Source of the DNA: Glycine soja
Taxonomy: Eukaryota > Streptophyta > Magnoliopsida > Fabales > Fabaceae
Length of the DNA: 64,000 bases
Direction of reading: 5' to 3'
Assembly (NCBI RefSeq): GCF_004193775.1
Contig: NC_041002.1
Span: 36,925,112 to 36,989,111, forward strand
In this document: piece by piece, positions 10,253 through 21,722 of the stretch
Layout of the letters: each line of letters opens with the position of its first letter
How positions within the stretch are numbered: position 1 is the stretch's first letter
Position numbers and translations under genes: made by a program
Notes under the pieces: model-generated
Seen by the model: only the letters and a program-made list of their open reading frames with translations
Database searches by the model: none
What the model was told of the DNA's origin: nothing

Positions 10253-13200
10253 GTCGATTGGAAGAAGGAGGAACATCAATCCCGTTCATGTCGCCTTCAT
10301 TGTTGATAAGTACCTTTGCGACAATAATTTCTCAAGCACGCGTTCCATCTTTCGCAACGAGGCATCTTCTCTCTTTGCCACTTCGTCAATCAACCAGGTT
10401 TCTTGACCACCTTTCTGTGTTTTTGGCAACCTTCTTGGTTTCTTTTTCCTTGTTTTTTGTTGTTGTTACCAGGGTATTTAAGAGTCCACCACACACAAAC
10501 ACAAAAATTTAACGTAGGGATTTAATCAATCAACCTAATTTGATTCTTATGGACAATAATCAAGATGAATAAAATCCCATTGTGTTGATTTCATACTCAA
10601 AATCATGATGAAAATTAAACGCGGAAGCGTATCTGGATTAACCATAATGGAATGATGAAAAAAGTTGATGAAAATCAAGATTAATTTTATAATCTTTGAG
10701 TAGAGAGCTTTATTTTTTCTCATAGTTTTCTCTTTTGATGGAAATTAGAATAAGACAGTAATGTTGTAACTTCTCTATGCATATGGGATCATAATCACTT
10801 CTATTGGTCACTATCATCACCTATTCCAAATGTAAATGTAATAATTATAAGTTGGTCATTCATCAAATTATAATACTAATGTTATCTATACAATTAGCCT
10901 TTCATAACATATAACATATATACCTTTGGGTATAATTTTATAGTATTAGACCACTTTAATATTTTTTGGCTAATAAAATAATGATCCTAACTCATAATTA
11001 TATCAAAATTGTTAACATTTAACTAAGTATCCCATGAGTTTGAGTTCTTTGGGCCGGTTATTGGACTAATGGTTGAGTCTTTGCCTTCCTTAAGAATATA
11101 TTATGTGAAAATTGAATTCAAGTATTCCCAAAAACTTAAATACATTGGGTTTCTCAAAATATGGTTTGCCATATTGTCTCTTGACCCAATTTTTTTACTT
11201 GTTTTTTGCATAGTTGCCGAAGACTTTGGAGGAGATGCTGGATGAGTATATATTTTTGAAGAAACAAAATGCGATCCTGAATCAAGAAAGAGTCATGGTG
11301 ATGGAAGAGAAAAACAGGATTCAAATACTGTTGCAAGGCATGCAGAATGCCCTGAACACTTACAATGCTTTTCAGAGGCCACCCTCACTGAATGTCGCGG
11401 GGATGAATGCAAATTTTGCAGTAGTTCCTCAACCGAGAGTTTATAACAAAACTCCTCAAGGTACAACGTTTTTTTTTTCCTTGACTAATCATGAGTTGAA
11501 ATATTGGTTATCATTGGATGTTCTTGTTTTAATTCAAGGAGGTTTGCAACTGTAATTGCTTAGAGCTGTCATTGAGTCCAAAGCTCCCAACCCATTCCCA
11601 TTCAGCCCCTACTTAATCCATTAAAATTATTGTCCCTTATTGTGAGTTATTTTCATCTCCAACCCAAATTCTTTAAGGGGTTGGGGCTTTTAGTGGTTGT
11701 TGCATTAGCCTTATTTGCTTGCAATCATGAGTTGACATATTGATCATTATTGTATGTTCTTGTTTTAATTTTTATATGTCAGTTGTTCTTGGTTTAAAGG
11801 TGGTCTACAACTCCAATTCTTTAGTGTTGTCATTTAGTCCATAGCCTACAGTCCATTCTGTCCTTCCTTACTTAACCCATTGAAACTGTAGTGCTTGTGT
11901 GGATGGAAGCTAGAAGAGCTTTTGAGAGTTTTTCTGTTGGAAATAGAATTTTTTTTCTTGTAGAAAAGCTCTAAAAAATTCTTCTAGCTTTATATCCAAA
12001 CATGCTCATAGTCCCTCATGTGGGTTGGGGTTTTAGTAGGCTGTTGCACAAGCCTGATTTGCTTGGGATTTTCCTCAATTTTTATAATCTCAACAGTAAC
12101 AACTACTTTAAACTGTTTAAATTGTGGAAGCAATTATCATTGTGAATGATTTTGTTGTCAACTTTAAATCGAGGTTGCAATGTTACAGCTGAGGATGCGT
12201 GGCGATCTCATTAGCTGGTGTTGATGGGTTTAAGTTATATGAATGATGTTTTGACGTTGCTTTGCTTTTTTATTAGGTGTTTCTACTATTACAAGTATTT
12301 CTGCTGCCATGCAAAACACATCTAATACACAGTTGCTTACTAGAACTGTCAACACCAATGTGGACACTGGAAACTTCTCAACACCCATGATTAGTGTGTC
12401 TGACAAGAAGAGAAAAGATACTGAAGCAGTAAATGGGCCTATAGTTGCAAAGAAACCTCGTGGTAGACCACCTGGCAGGAAAAATCAAGTCCAAGGTATA
12501 ATTTTCTGTGAATCTATTAAGTATATTCTAAGCTTTCATAATGTCATCAATTGCATTTTTACTCTATCTTTATTTGAATCTATTAGTTTCTTGGCCATCT
12601 TCTTCTGCAACTCAATCATCATCTGGGAACTGTGCACCCAGCGGATCACTGGTTCAAGGATCCAATGCTGTCAAAGGCTCATTCAATCACCCTCCACTTT
12701 TTGTTCCAGACAATTCCCCAATTCCAAAGACACCTACAACACAATCCTCTCAGAGTGATACATATGTATCCCCTACTAAAATTTATCCTGCTGCATCTTG
12801 CAATGGAGAGGCTAGTCCTACTTGTTGCACTATGAATCCAACCAACAAAGTTATGGTTGGCCCTGAAACACAAATGGCTTATAAAGAGAACAGTCATTGC
12901 AATTCTCCTATCGAAGTAGATACAGGCAAATCAAGTAAGAAGGATGACGTAAGGAGCAAACTGAACTTTGATGCCTCTAATATGCCTGAGAGCTTGGACA
13001 AATCATTGTCTAATGAGGTTTATACATCTGAGTCTGACAAGGAAGTTGACATATCTGACATTGATTTTTCAAACTTGATGGATTGCTGCCCATTCCTAGG
13101 AATCACATCCGAAGATTTTTCTTACCATCCAGTTCCAACTCATTCCAAGGATAATGCTTCAACGTATTGTTTCTATTTAATGTTGCAATTCCTTCTTTGT

Positions 13201-13309
13201 TATTTAATGCTTGTATCTGGCATTGTTTTTATCTTTATTTAATAGGTCTTCTCATGAATGCAATGCTAATCATTTGACTTACCATCAAACTGCAAACAAT
13301 CACCGATAA
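10218..13309 (+). CDS. A1: LisH and AT-hook protein, five exons
   Basis: Predicted exons are 10218-10397, 11214-11460, 12277-12495, 12587-13163 and 13246-13309, giving 428 aa if the exon 4 acceptor discussed below is used. Exon 1 carries a LisH domain (residues about 22-50, VHVAFIVDKYLCDNNF then FRNEAS), normally a dimerisation module. Exon 2 (LEEMLDEY..LKKQN..) looks helical/coiled-coil. Exon 3 has a basic patch (DKKRKD) and one AT-hook (KKPRGRPPGRK, about residues 201-211), a minor-groove DNA-binding motif, so a nuclear role is likely. The tail is Ser/Asn-rich with an acidic DISDIDFSNL stretch. Compared with A2 and A3, the normal exon 4 acceptor and 48 nt of exon are gone; AG at 12585-12586 keeps the frame. 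I do not know a named function. Confidence 0.7.
11894..12006. mobile_element. Small MITE in intron 2 of A1
   Basis: The segment begins GTGGATGGAAGCTAGAAGAG and ends with an imperfect inverted copy (CTTCTAGCTTTATATCCAAAC). It looks like a foldback MITE of about 110 bp. A2 (about 26.67 kb) and A3 (about 46.65 kb) lack about 26 nt of the left arm. Confidence 0.45.
12496..12586 (+). other. Intron 3 of A1 with rebuilt 3' end
   Basis: The donor is CCAAG|GTATAA as in A2 and A3. The normal acceptor (TTTTCAG) and the following 48 exon nt are replaced by nine bases, GAATCTATT (12576-12584), which also occur within this intron at 12510-12518. The AG that follows comes from former exon sequence (..GTAG|TTTCTTGG) behind a T-rich tract. 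Splicing there joins CAA-G to TT-TCT in frame. Confidence 0.6.
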
Positions 13310-14909
13310 ATATTTGAATATACAGGAAAATAAAGTTCATTCTGTATTCTGCATAATTTTGCTCTAAACCACTGTTTACTGAGAAGTTTTTACCTTTGCA
13401 GGCCTTGATAGTCAACATGTCTGACTCTTAATTTGGGATATTAAACACCATTCATTTGTTCCTTAGCCTGTTTGGTCATTAGGTAAGGCTAAAATGATTA
13501 CTCTTTTAGTGATTGTTGATGACTTTAGCCTTTGTTGTTTCTGGTTACTTAAACCAAAAAGGAATAAGTTACTGTAAAGGAATTCATTTGAAAAACTTCT
13601 CACGAATCAACTAATTATGTTTTTGTGTAGAAAATTATTGCATGCCAGATCACAACAGACTTGTTTGATGTTAGCTGTTACTCTGTTGTCAAATTTCTTG
13701 GTCTAAGCCTTAAGCTAGTTGTGTATCTGTTTTCTCTCAAAGAAAATTAACTTTCTTCAAGTCTGGCTTTGATTTATTTTATTTTATTTTTATTATTATT
13801 ACAGTGGCTTTCATTACTAATTACTATAATGGAATAAATCCTGCTAAGTTTCATTATTTTTGTTTGCCATTTCCAATTTTCCACTGATTATATTTTCTCC
13901 ACTCTTGTGCAGGCAGTACAACTGAGAATTTGAAGTTACCAGTCAGCAAGGTTTATGTTACTCATATGTTACGGGAAATGGATCATGTCCAGCTAGTAAT
14001 TTGTTATGTGACTGTGATAACATTCAGCAATTAAACAATTGGTTTGACGAGGGATGTATAACTAAGCATTGTAGTGAAAAGCTTTCAGATAGTTGTGTTT
14101 CTATTCACTCTCGAGAGTAGAACTAGAATTGACTTTGTTCAAGTCTGGCTTTGGTTACTAATTATTGTAATGGAATAATTCCAATTTCCAGCTAATAAGT
14201 TCCATTATTATTTAATTTGTCATTTCCACTTCACTTATTATATTTTCATTACTCAGCACAACACAGAATTTTGAAGTTACTTGTCAACATGATTTATGAC
14301 GTTACATTACTTATATGTTAGGGGGAAATGAATTCAGTGTAGTCATGCACTCACACGATCAGTGATTTGTAAACTATGTGATAAACATCAGATGATTCAG
14401 ATATTAAATTTGCGTTTTAAATCTGATTTATTCGATAAAATGAGTGACTTGATTTTCATCTGATGTTTTGGACTGCTGACTGCTTATAAATGTAGATTGC
14501 AGACAATGGAGAGACTTAGGCAGAGAACTTTGTTTTGTTTTAATTTATAGTTTAGAATAAAACAAAATTTTATAATGGCTAAGGATGTACAGTTGTGTAA
14601 AATTGTCTAATAACCGTAGATAGATTGGATTCTTCCCATGTGATTTTTCTTTTCCATTTTGTGATTCTAATTACTTGAACTCTGCAATGGAAATGCCATG
14701 AAATGAGGGGTCCTTCTATTCTTTTTGGTTTCATTTTCATTATTCAATGATTCCACCCTCGTTGGAATTTGGAGATGATATACTATGTGTGCAACTTTGG
14801 CTATGTGTACAACAATTTGGACTATTTGAAGGCAAAAGTAGGTGTAGCTGGCTTTAGCGGTCATTCCAATATTGCATATATATAAAATAGAAAAGAAAGA
14901 AAAACGAAA
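13310..14909 (+). other. 3' region of A1, probably untranslated
   Basis: This stretch is conserved at A2 (28.10-29.75 kb) and A3 (48.09-49.73 kb). It contains further plausible splice acceptors (TTTGCAG at 13396-13402, GTGCAG at about 13912) but no long reading frame, so it may hold 3' UTR introns or alternative 3' exons. The antisense ORF at 14667-14957 shows no family features. Confidence 0.4.
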
Positions 14910-15255
14910 GGTTAAATTAGTTTTTTTTTCTAATTTATTTTTTAGGTTCAATTTCATTCTCTAACTTTTTTTATGTTCACTTTGATATTTTAATTTTTAA
15001 AATCGATTCAATTTGATACCTCCATCTAAATTAAACTGACACTATTAGGACATGTACGTTTTGTAGCAGTCTAAAGTCACTTAGTGGTGATTTTAAACTA
15101 TCACAAAGTGTGATTTTTTAACATTGTTGGTCCGACTTAGACAATAGGACTAAATCGAATCGATTTTAAAAATTAGAGAACCAAATTGAACTCAAAAAAA
15201 AAAATCAAATTAATCCTGAAAAATAAATTAGAGGACCAAAAAATTAATTTTAACC
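14910..15255. mobile_element. Long-TIR MITE behind A1
   Basis: It begins GGTTAAATTAGTTTTTT and ends AATTAATTTTAACC; the inverted arms continue for tens of bases (CTAATTTATTTTT against AAAATAAATTAG). The about 345-bp unit sits in the same place behind A2 (29751-30097) and A3 (49731-50077), so it predates the duplications. It is Mutator-like in style; the flanking duplication is unclear. Confidence 0.5.
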
Positions 15256-15330
15256 AAAAGAAAAACTCAATATAAGATGGTGAGAGATTTGTTTATGCAA
15301 GTGTTGTGTTCTTTCTAGAAATCGTAGATA

Positions 15331-15716
15331 AGGGTGTTCACGGGTCGGATTGAGTTGTGGTTTGCTAAACCCATTACCCAATCCCACCAAATTTGAACAA
15401 TTGGGTTAGGTTGGAATTGTGCAATTTTTTATAGACCTGCCATTGAATCTCAAGAAAATGAATGGTAAGGATGAGATTTAACTCTAAAAGAATTATTTTT
15501 GAAGTAAGTGGATCCCCCTTTTTATTTATATATAATAAATTTAATTTTATGATATGAGTTGGATCGGATAAAAAAAAAATTAACCTTATTATCCTACCCA
15601 TTTATTATCAAATCTTAATTGGATCGATTTAAATTTAAACTAAACACTTAAATAACTTAATTTAATATAAATGGATTAAATTGGATCACAGATATACCCG
15701 AGATGTGAACATCGTT
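15331..15716. mobile_element. MITE with GGGTGTTCACGGG ends
   Basis: The left end AGGGTGTTCACGGGTC pairs with the right end ACCCGAGATGTGAACAT in inverted orientation. Orthologous copies lie behind A2 (about 30.17-30.55 kb) and A3 (about 50.15-50.54 kb). No coding sequence. hAT-like affiliation is a guess. Confidence 0.45.
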
Positions 15717-15977
15717 AATCACAGATGTCTGAAATGATTGGGATGGAGATAGCGTTGTCAAATGAGGTGAAAGACCATTTTCAACCATTTAAGGGATTGG
15801 CTCTTAATACTATGAACGTGTAGTACTATTTTTTTTTGTCTTAATCTTCCAATTTATCAATAGAAAGAGACCTCTATGTTACCTCTCATCGATCATCAGC
15901 CTCCTCCTCTTCCTCCTCCTCCTCCTTCTTCTTCTTCTTCCTCTTCTTCTTCGTTGCTGAAAATTTCATAAACAACA

Positions 15978-16470
15978 ATGTGGAAGACTAACCAACCCAA
16001 TACGACAAAGTCGTTTGGAATGGGCAAGATCAGCCCTGTTCATGTAGCCCTGATTGTTTACCAGTACCTTAACGACAACAATTTTTTCTCAAATGCGCTC
16101 TACCTTCCGCAACGAGGCTTCCTCCCTCTTTTCTGATTCGTTGATCAATGAGGTTAATTCCTTTTGCATCTTTCTCAACTCCTTTCATCTAAGGATCTTG
16201 TTAAGAAATTAAAAGATGACAGTTGAATAATTTTATTTTTAATTGTTTAGGCATCGAAGAGTTGGATGAGCTTGGGGCAGATACTGGATGATTATATGTG
16301 TTTGAAAGTGCAAAAGGTGATGCTGGATGAACAACAGGTCGAGGTAACGCAAGAGAAAAACCAGATTCACATGCTTTGGCAAGGCATATAAAAGGTTATG
16401 GATGTTTACAATACTTTTCAGAAGCCACCCTCACCCAAGGTCAGAGCGAGATTAGCCATTTCTAATTAAT
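15978..16470 (+). pseudogene. B-type LisH gene fragment B1 (exons 1-2)
   Basis: Exon 1 (15978-16152) starts MWKTNQP and encodes a LisH-like segment, but an extra T in the T-run after GACAACAA shifts the frame. Exon 2 starts at 16251 after TTGTTTAG (ASKSWMSLGQIL.. in phase 0), reads a TAA where other copies have CAA (GGCATATAA), and the homology stops after CACCCAAGG. Exons 3-5 are absent. The upstream CTT/CCT-rich tract (15.90-15.96 kb) is the shared B-type 5' flank, joined directly to the A1 3' flank at GACCTCT. It is a pseudogene. Confidence 0.8.
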
Positions 16471-17298
16471 GATAGGTGTCAAGTGGAAGTATAATGATGT
16501 ATGCAGATAAGACATCCTAACAGACCGATAGTCTTGAATCTTTTTCCTACATGATCTAATCAATTCGATCATGTACTAGTCATCCATTTTCATTGTTCAA
16601 CTCTTTGACAACATCAAAAAACCAAAAACTTTGCCCCTCCTCTCTATCTATCCAAGGGATGGAAGGGCAAAGGCCTTTGGTGTCCCCTCTAGTTGATAAT
16701 TAGGGTCTCCCAATGAATAGCCAGCAATCATTTTAATCCAACCATTACAAGTAATATTTGACTTGACATATATCTCCAGGACAAAAATAATGACAAGTAA
16801 TCATGTCTAAGAACTTAAATGAAATAGCTGAGAGTTTTAGAGATTTATTCAGGTAGTGTTTGGTTTAAAAGAATGAATTAAGGTAGGAAGTGAATTCAAC
16901 TCAAGTGAGGATGTTTGATAGGGTGAAAGGTAGATATAGATTTAAAAATGTGAGACTTGTGACTTTTAAGTTTCATCCCAAAAAGATATGAATGAGAGCG
17001 GAAGTCATAGTCAACAAGAAAGCGCAATAAAACAATTTTTCACTTATCAAAATTGATCATTTCTACACTTGTATGACTCTTGGGTTTACAACACAATCAA
17101 TTATGCTTTTAGCATAGTTGACTATGTGATTACTCATTTAGACTTTAATTTCGGGTGACCTCAAATGAAATTGAAAAATTGACTATGTAATTTACATAAT
17201 TGACAACAAACACTTAAATAATTATAAAAATAAAATAAAATTTCATCACACCATAAGAGAAAACATGTGTTCTTAAAGTGGTAGAATATACATTTGTT
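16471..17298. other. Shared flank of B fragments, no gene
   Basis: The block (GATAGGTGTCAAGTGGAAG ... ACATTTGTT) recurs at about 33.31-34.11 kb and 35.68-36.51 kb, and partly at 30.98-31.26 and 58.37-58.73 kb. No ORF is seen. These copies provide uninterrupted 'empty sites' for several transposon insertions. Confidence 0.6.
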
Positions 17299-18917
17299 CC
17301 AAGTAACATTTCTTGGCCCAAAATGAAAATGTTATCGCTTGTTTAAATGTATGAGAATCAAATGATATCAAAAGGCCTTAAAACTAACTATTTTGCACCC
17401 ATAAAAAAATACATATTCAGTATAAATAATCAAAATATATAATAATTAAAAACAATCATCAAAAGTAATCAATAAAGGCAATCAACATAACTCTCAAATA
17501 CAATCATCAAAGATAATCAAAACTCAATAAAAAACAATCAACATAACTCTCAAACACAATCATCAAAGACAGTAAAAAACTCAATAAAAAAATAATCACC
17601 AAAAGCAATCAATCAAAGACAATCAACATAACTCTCAAACACAATCATCCAAGATAATCAAAACTCAATAAAAAACAATCATCAAAGGCAATCAACATAA
17701 CTCTCAAACACAATCATCAAAGACAATAAAAAACTCAATCAAAAAATAATCATTAAAAGCAATCAATCAAAGACAATCAACATAACTCTCAAACACAATC
17801 ATCCAAGACAATCAAAACTCAATAAAAAACAATCACCAAAAGCAATCAATAATCATCATAACTATCAATCATAATCATCAAGGACAATCCAAACTCAAGC
17901 AGAAGACAAGCATCAAAACTCAATAAAAAGTTAACAATCATAAACAAAAATAATAAAAAATAGACAAACATTAAAATCCTTTCCATGGAAAACAAAAGGC
18001 CTATTAATAGAATTTCCCTCAAGAAATGGAAAGTTAGATGAGACCATAATTATTCTTGAAGTTTTTAAACTTTATACAAGAATCCCGCTCTGATACCACT
18101 TGTTAGACAAGTGGCCTCAATAACTTAAGAGGGGGGTGAATTAAGTTTCAAAATTTTCCCACTAACAATCGTTAACCCCCCTTTTAAATGATAGGGTTAA
18201 AATTCAGAAGAAGAAGAAGAAACAATCAATTTAACAATGTTCTTTTAAATGTCCAAGACAAAGTAAACTACAGTAAAGTAACTGAGATAAGGGAAGAGAG
18301 AAATGCAAACTTGATTTATACTGGTTCGGCCATTTTCCGTGCCTACATCCAGTCCTCAAGCAACTCACTTGAGACTTTGTAAAAACCTTTTTACAACTTC
18401 TAAACACACAAGGAATCCCTTTCCCTTGTATTCAGGGAAATCACAATTCAAGAGACAACCAGTCTTTTGATTACAACTTACTTGAGATGAGCAGAAAGAT
18501 TTCTCTCCTTTATATAGAGTGGATAATACAATTTGATGTTCCTGTATGAACTCTCAATAGATTTGTAAGTGTTTGCCCAAAAGTTGTTGAGAAAACATTT
18601 GACAATGAAGTTTTCTTAAAATACCTCTCTCTTACTTTTTGAAGTCAGACACACATATATATAGGCCCTTCGTGCCTTTTCAAAATGGTTTGAAGAGATG
18701 TGTCTATTCAAAAAGCTTTTTCTGAAATTTTTCACTGGTAATCGATTATACAGTTATATTTTAAAGGGTCATGACTTTTCAAATTGAATTTCAAGAGTTG
18801 CTGGTAATCAATTACACATCAATGATAATCGATTACACATTCAAAATTCAAATTTCAAACTCTTTTAAGAAGCTGATTTGCAAACTTGTCTTTTGATAAT
18901 CAATTACCAGAGCCTTG

Positions 18918-18925
<8 letters not shown>
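17299..18925 (-). mobile_element. Sirevirus-like LTR, primer site and leader (partial)
   Basis: On the - strand an LTR ends at 18101 (..CTAACA), then after two bases comes TGGTATCAGAGC (18087-18098), the classic primer-binding site for initiator tRNA-Met. The leader runs down to about 17299. The LTR side (18101 to about 18921) contains GGTAATCGATTA-type palindromes and runs into an (AT)n tract, so its 5' end is missing. The leader lacks gag and is filled with an A-rich minisatellite. The 64-codon ORF at 18188 is antisense to the LTR and not a gene. A matching copy lies at 36.51-38.09 kb. Confidence 0.75.
17440..17935. repeat. A-rich minisatellite in the LTR-element leader
   Basis: Units built from AATCAACATAACTCTCAAAC, ACAATCATC, AAGACAATCA and ACTCAATAAAAAA recur at about 80-140 bp spacing with many small variants. 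A matching array lies at about 36.65-37.16 kb. Confidence 0.7.

Positions 18926-18972
<47 letters not shown>
18922..18972. repeat. (AT)n microsatellite
   Basis: An uninterrupted AT run of about 50 bp at the junction between the truncated LTR and the inverted AT-rich module. The orthologous tract is at 38090-38151. Confidence 0.95.
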
Positions 18973-18974
<2 letters not shown>

Positions 18975-19382
18975 CATTGACACCACTTACACATTATATT
19001 AACCTCTTAATTATTTGAAAAATATCATATTATGCGTATCCTTATAAGAGGTTGTTGTAATGGTAAAAAAAGAGTAAAATTTATGTGTAATTTCAAAAGG
19101 CCTCAAAGGATTTTAGAATTTACTATTAAATAATTCAGAGGATTTTTTTTTAGTTATGTTTATTTATTATGAAGTTTTCAATTATTTATTTTAAAATTTA
19201 AAATATTTTTTTAATTTTTTAATACATAAAATAAAAAAATTTCCTGAGATCAGTAAATAGATAGTTAAATAAATTTAGATATTTTAAAGTATTTAAGATT
19301 TTTATTATTCAAATTTAATTTAGATTTGAAATTTTTTATAACTTTTAGTTTGTGGTTAAGCCTTTTAGTTCTTAATTATAAT

Positions 19383-19424
<42 letters not shown>

Positions 19425-19435
19425 TAAATATTTTT
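18973..19435 (-). repeat. Inverted copy of the AT-rich module
   Basis: Reverse complement of part of 9.29-9.76 kb and 24.2-24.64 kb (for example GACACCACTTACACATTATA and CCTTATAAGAGG blocks). No gene is seen. It ends in an (AT)n tract at about 19391-19422. Confidence 0.6.
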
Positions 19436-19439
19436 AATT

Positions 19440-20160
19440 ACTTATTAATATATTTGGGTTTGGACCGCAGATTTTTCAAGTATTTATACTATTAGATTGA
19501 CGTACAAAGCTATTGTGTCAAATAAAAATTTGGTAAAGGAGAAATTCTTTCAAAAAAATGTGGGCCAGAGGTGTTCCCCCAAAGGTACAATTTTTTGTTT
19601 GGAAATTATCACAAAACAAGCTTTCAACTCTTCAAAATCTTGCACGACACGATATTATTTCACTAAATGAAAGCATATATGGCTTGAAAAATGAAGACAC
19701 AACACATATTTTGGGTAGGTACATAGTATGGAGTAGCATTTTCAGATGGTGGGATGTCAAACCTGTTACACAATGCAGTAAAGGATAGATTCTTACAGTT
19801 TTCAGGTTTGTTGGGGACTAGGAAAGTGTCTAGAATTAAGTGGATGTCAGTGTGGTATGCTACTTTATATTGGCTATCTGGGTATATAGCAAGAAATGCA
19901 GTGGTGTTCTCAAATATCCATAAGGATGTAGATGAAATTGTTGAGTAGATTAAATTCTATTCTTTTCGTTGGAATAAGGGCCAAAGTGGGTTTTTTGTGT
20001 CTTTCTCGAGTTAGTGTCTGCATTATTGTGTTTGACAGATTTTGCGTGAAAGGAGTTTTATGGTGATTGGATGAATGAAGGATGAGAATTTGTATGAGGC
20101 TTGTTGGAGTATAAATATGATGTGAAAGTCTTACATCGGATTTTGAGATGGTGGGATGTC
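19440..20160 (+). mobile_element. LINE 3'-end remnant
   Basis: It reads W.RGVPPKVQFFVWKLSQNKL then LARHDIISLNESIYGLKNED (19558-19788), then in a shifted frame GLLGTRKVSRIKWMSVWYATL and NAVVFSNIHKDVDEIVE (19754-19948). This is the zf-RVT and C-terminal region of a plant L1-type LINE, split by a frameshift. The 5' edge (about 19440) is a deletion relative to 38.62-39.06 kb. A dead remnant. Confidence 0.75.
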
Positions 20161-21290
20161 AAACCTGTTACATAGTGTCAGGTTCAATTAGTGATTAGCT
20201 CATGGCCCAGTAACATTACTTGTTTCTTACTGGCAAGTAACATTAATTAAAGTTATTGCATGATAAATCAACGGAGAAAAAAAATAATATAATCCTTTAA
20301 TCCACACCAGACATGCTATTCATGTAAATAATATAAAAGTTTTTCTAAGATATTGAGATGAAAATTAAAATGGGTAGGCCTGCTTCAGCTACATCAACAT
20401 ACTGATGCACGTATACAGCAAAAATATGCACTACAACCTGATATTCTGGAAGAAGCTTCAATTTTGGTTGAAAAGTACAATGTTAGCTTCAAATTGCCCA
20501 AGTTCATGTACTAGACCAAAATATAAAGAAAGGAGTTATAATATAAGGAATATGGAGCAAAACGTTTGGATAAACTTATCCACATTCCAAAAGTACTTCT
20601 ATGATAAAAAAAATAGGAAGAAAAAATGAAATGAACTTCTCCATAAGTTAAAAGTATTTTTGAAGAAATTTATCCAAACATGCCCTAGAAGGATCCCTCC
20701 TGGCATTTCCACCACAGTTCTCAAGTAGTTATGATCACAAAATGGGAATGCAAAATCAGATAAAGAGAATCTAAATGTATGAAACTAATAAGTATTGATT
20801 CCACTATAGTTATCATGGCCCTACTCTTAAGAGAGAAAACAGATCCACAATTTAGACCACGTATTATCTAAAGGCTCTTGAGTACAACAAATTGCTAGCT
20901 ACATGGTATCTAGAATTGGAGGTTAGGTATTGAAGTCATAAGTACATCACATAGATCCCACCTAAGAGACTTTTTTAGCCACATGACAACATGATGGTAG
21001 TTAAATCAAAGCATACTTGTTCTTCATAATTATAAATTATAATTCTGATTATAAAACTAACACCAAAAGTACCTAAAGAACTGCATTTAAGTTTTTCCTA
21101 AAATTAAATTATAGCTACTAACAAAAATTCTAAAACAAGCTGGCATTGCAGAATCTTTATCTTTTTTCCATTTTAACTTGGGGAAATGGTTCTTAGTTTG
21201 CAGTTAGTGTTTTATGAAAAGTGCATGAAGTCTAGTTGTTTATTTAAATGAGTTTAGCCTGATTGGAAACTCCTAATTATTTTCACATCT
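20161..21290. other. Spacer with a small MITE, no gene
   Basis: About 20553-20686 is a foldback: AACGTTTGGATAAACTTAT at the left, AAATTTATCCAAACATGCCC at the right, the TTTGGATAA terminal pattern common among plant MITEs. The rest carries no recognisable coding sequence. The 74-codon ORF at 20405 is matched at 40002 but shows no domain. Orthologous region: 39.8-40.89 kb. Confidence 0.45.
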
Positions 21291-21294
21291 GCAG

Positions 21295-21444
21295 AAAGAG
21301 ACCCATCAATATACTAATACTGAAGATATGGAGGCAATCTGTAGACAAGCAAAAGAAGAACAAGAAAAAACTGACCATGCTTTTGAAAAAAAGACAAATG
21401 CAACCCTAAACTGTAGGATTTGTAACGCAGCCCTAAGCTTTTGA
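21295..21444 (+). pseudogene. Possible terminal exon of an unknown gene
   Basis: After a good acceptor (TTTTCACATCTGCAG) a 49-codon frame opens (KETHQYTNTEDMEAIC.., EEQEKTDHAFEKK..) and ends at TGA 21442-21444. The copy at 40895-41044 has the same length, no indel and about ten amino-acid changes. No start codon or upstream exon was recognised, and the gene on the other strand is the C1 pseudogene. It is hydrophilic and probably helical. I do not recognise the family. Confidence 0.3.
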
Positions 21445-21722
21445 ATATTCATCATTTTGAATTTCTGTTTTGACAAGTCAATAATTATAGCAACGTTGGT
21501 TGTTAGAACTTAGAAGAAATCCCTAATGGTTCTATGAATAGGAAGACAGTGTTAATTTTCTAGTCACACGCAAGGCATCAATTTGAATCCATAAATAAGA
21601 AGAATCAATGCATCACTTGAATCAATTACACATTGGTAATGTTACCATTTATCAATGTTTTGAAAATTAATCTAGTTTTATTGTAGTCAAACAATCCAGG
21701 CCTATGAAATGAACTTTATTAC

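Noticed and set aside
11214..11555. Separate 113-codon gene (also 25980 and 45964)
   Set aside because: This is exon 2 read past its GT donor; the first codon is TTG directly after an acceptor AG.
12679..12897. 72-codon antisense ORF repeated at 27476 and 47460
   Set aside because: Shadow of the conserved exon 4 coding sequence on the other strand.
12541..13242. 233-codon gene within A1
   Set aside because: It starts inside intron 3; only the part from 12587 on is exon 4.
17440..17935. CRISPR-like array
   Set aside because: Eukaryotic context, repeats vary and have no fixed spacer length; this is a minisatellite in a retroelement leader.
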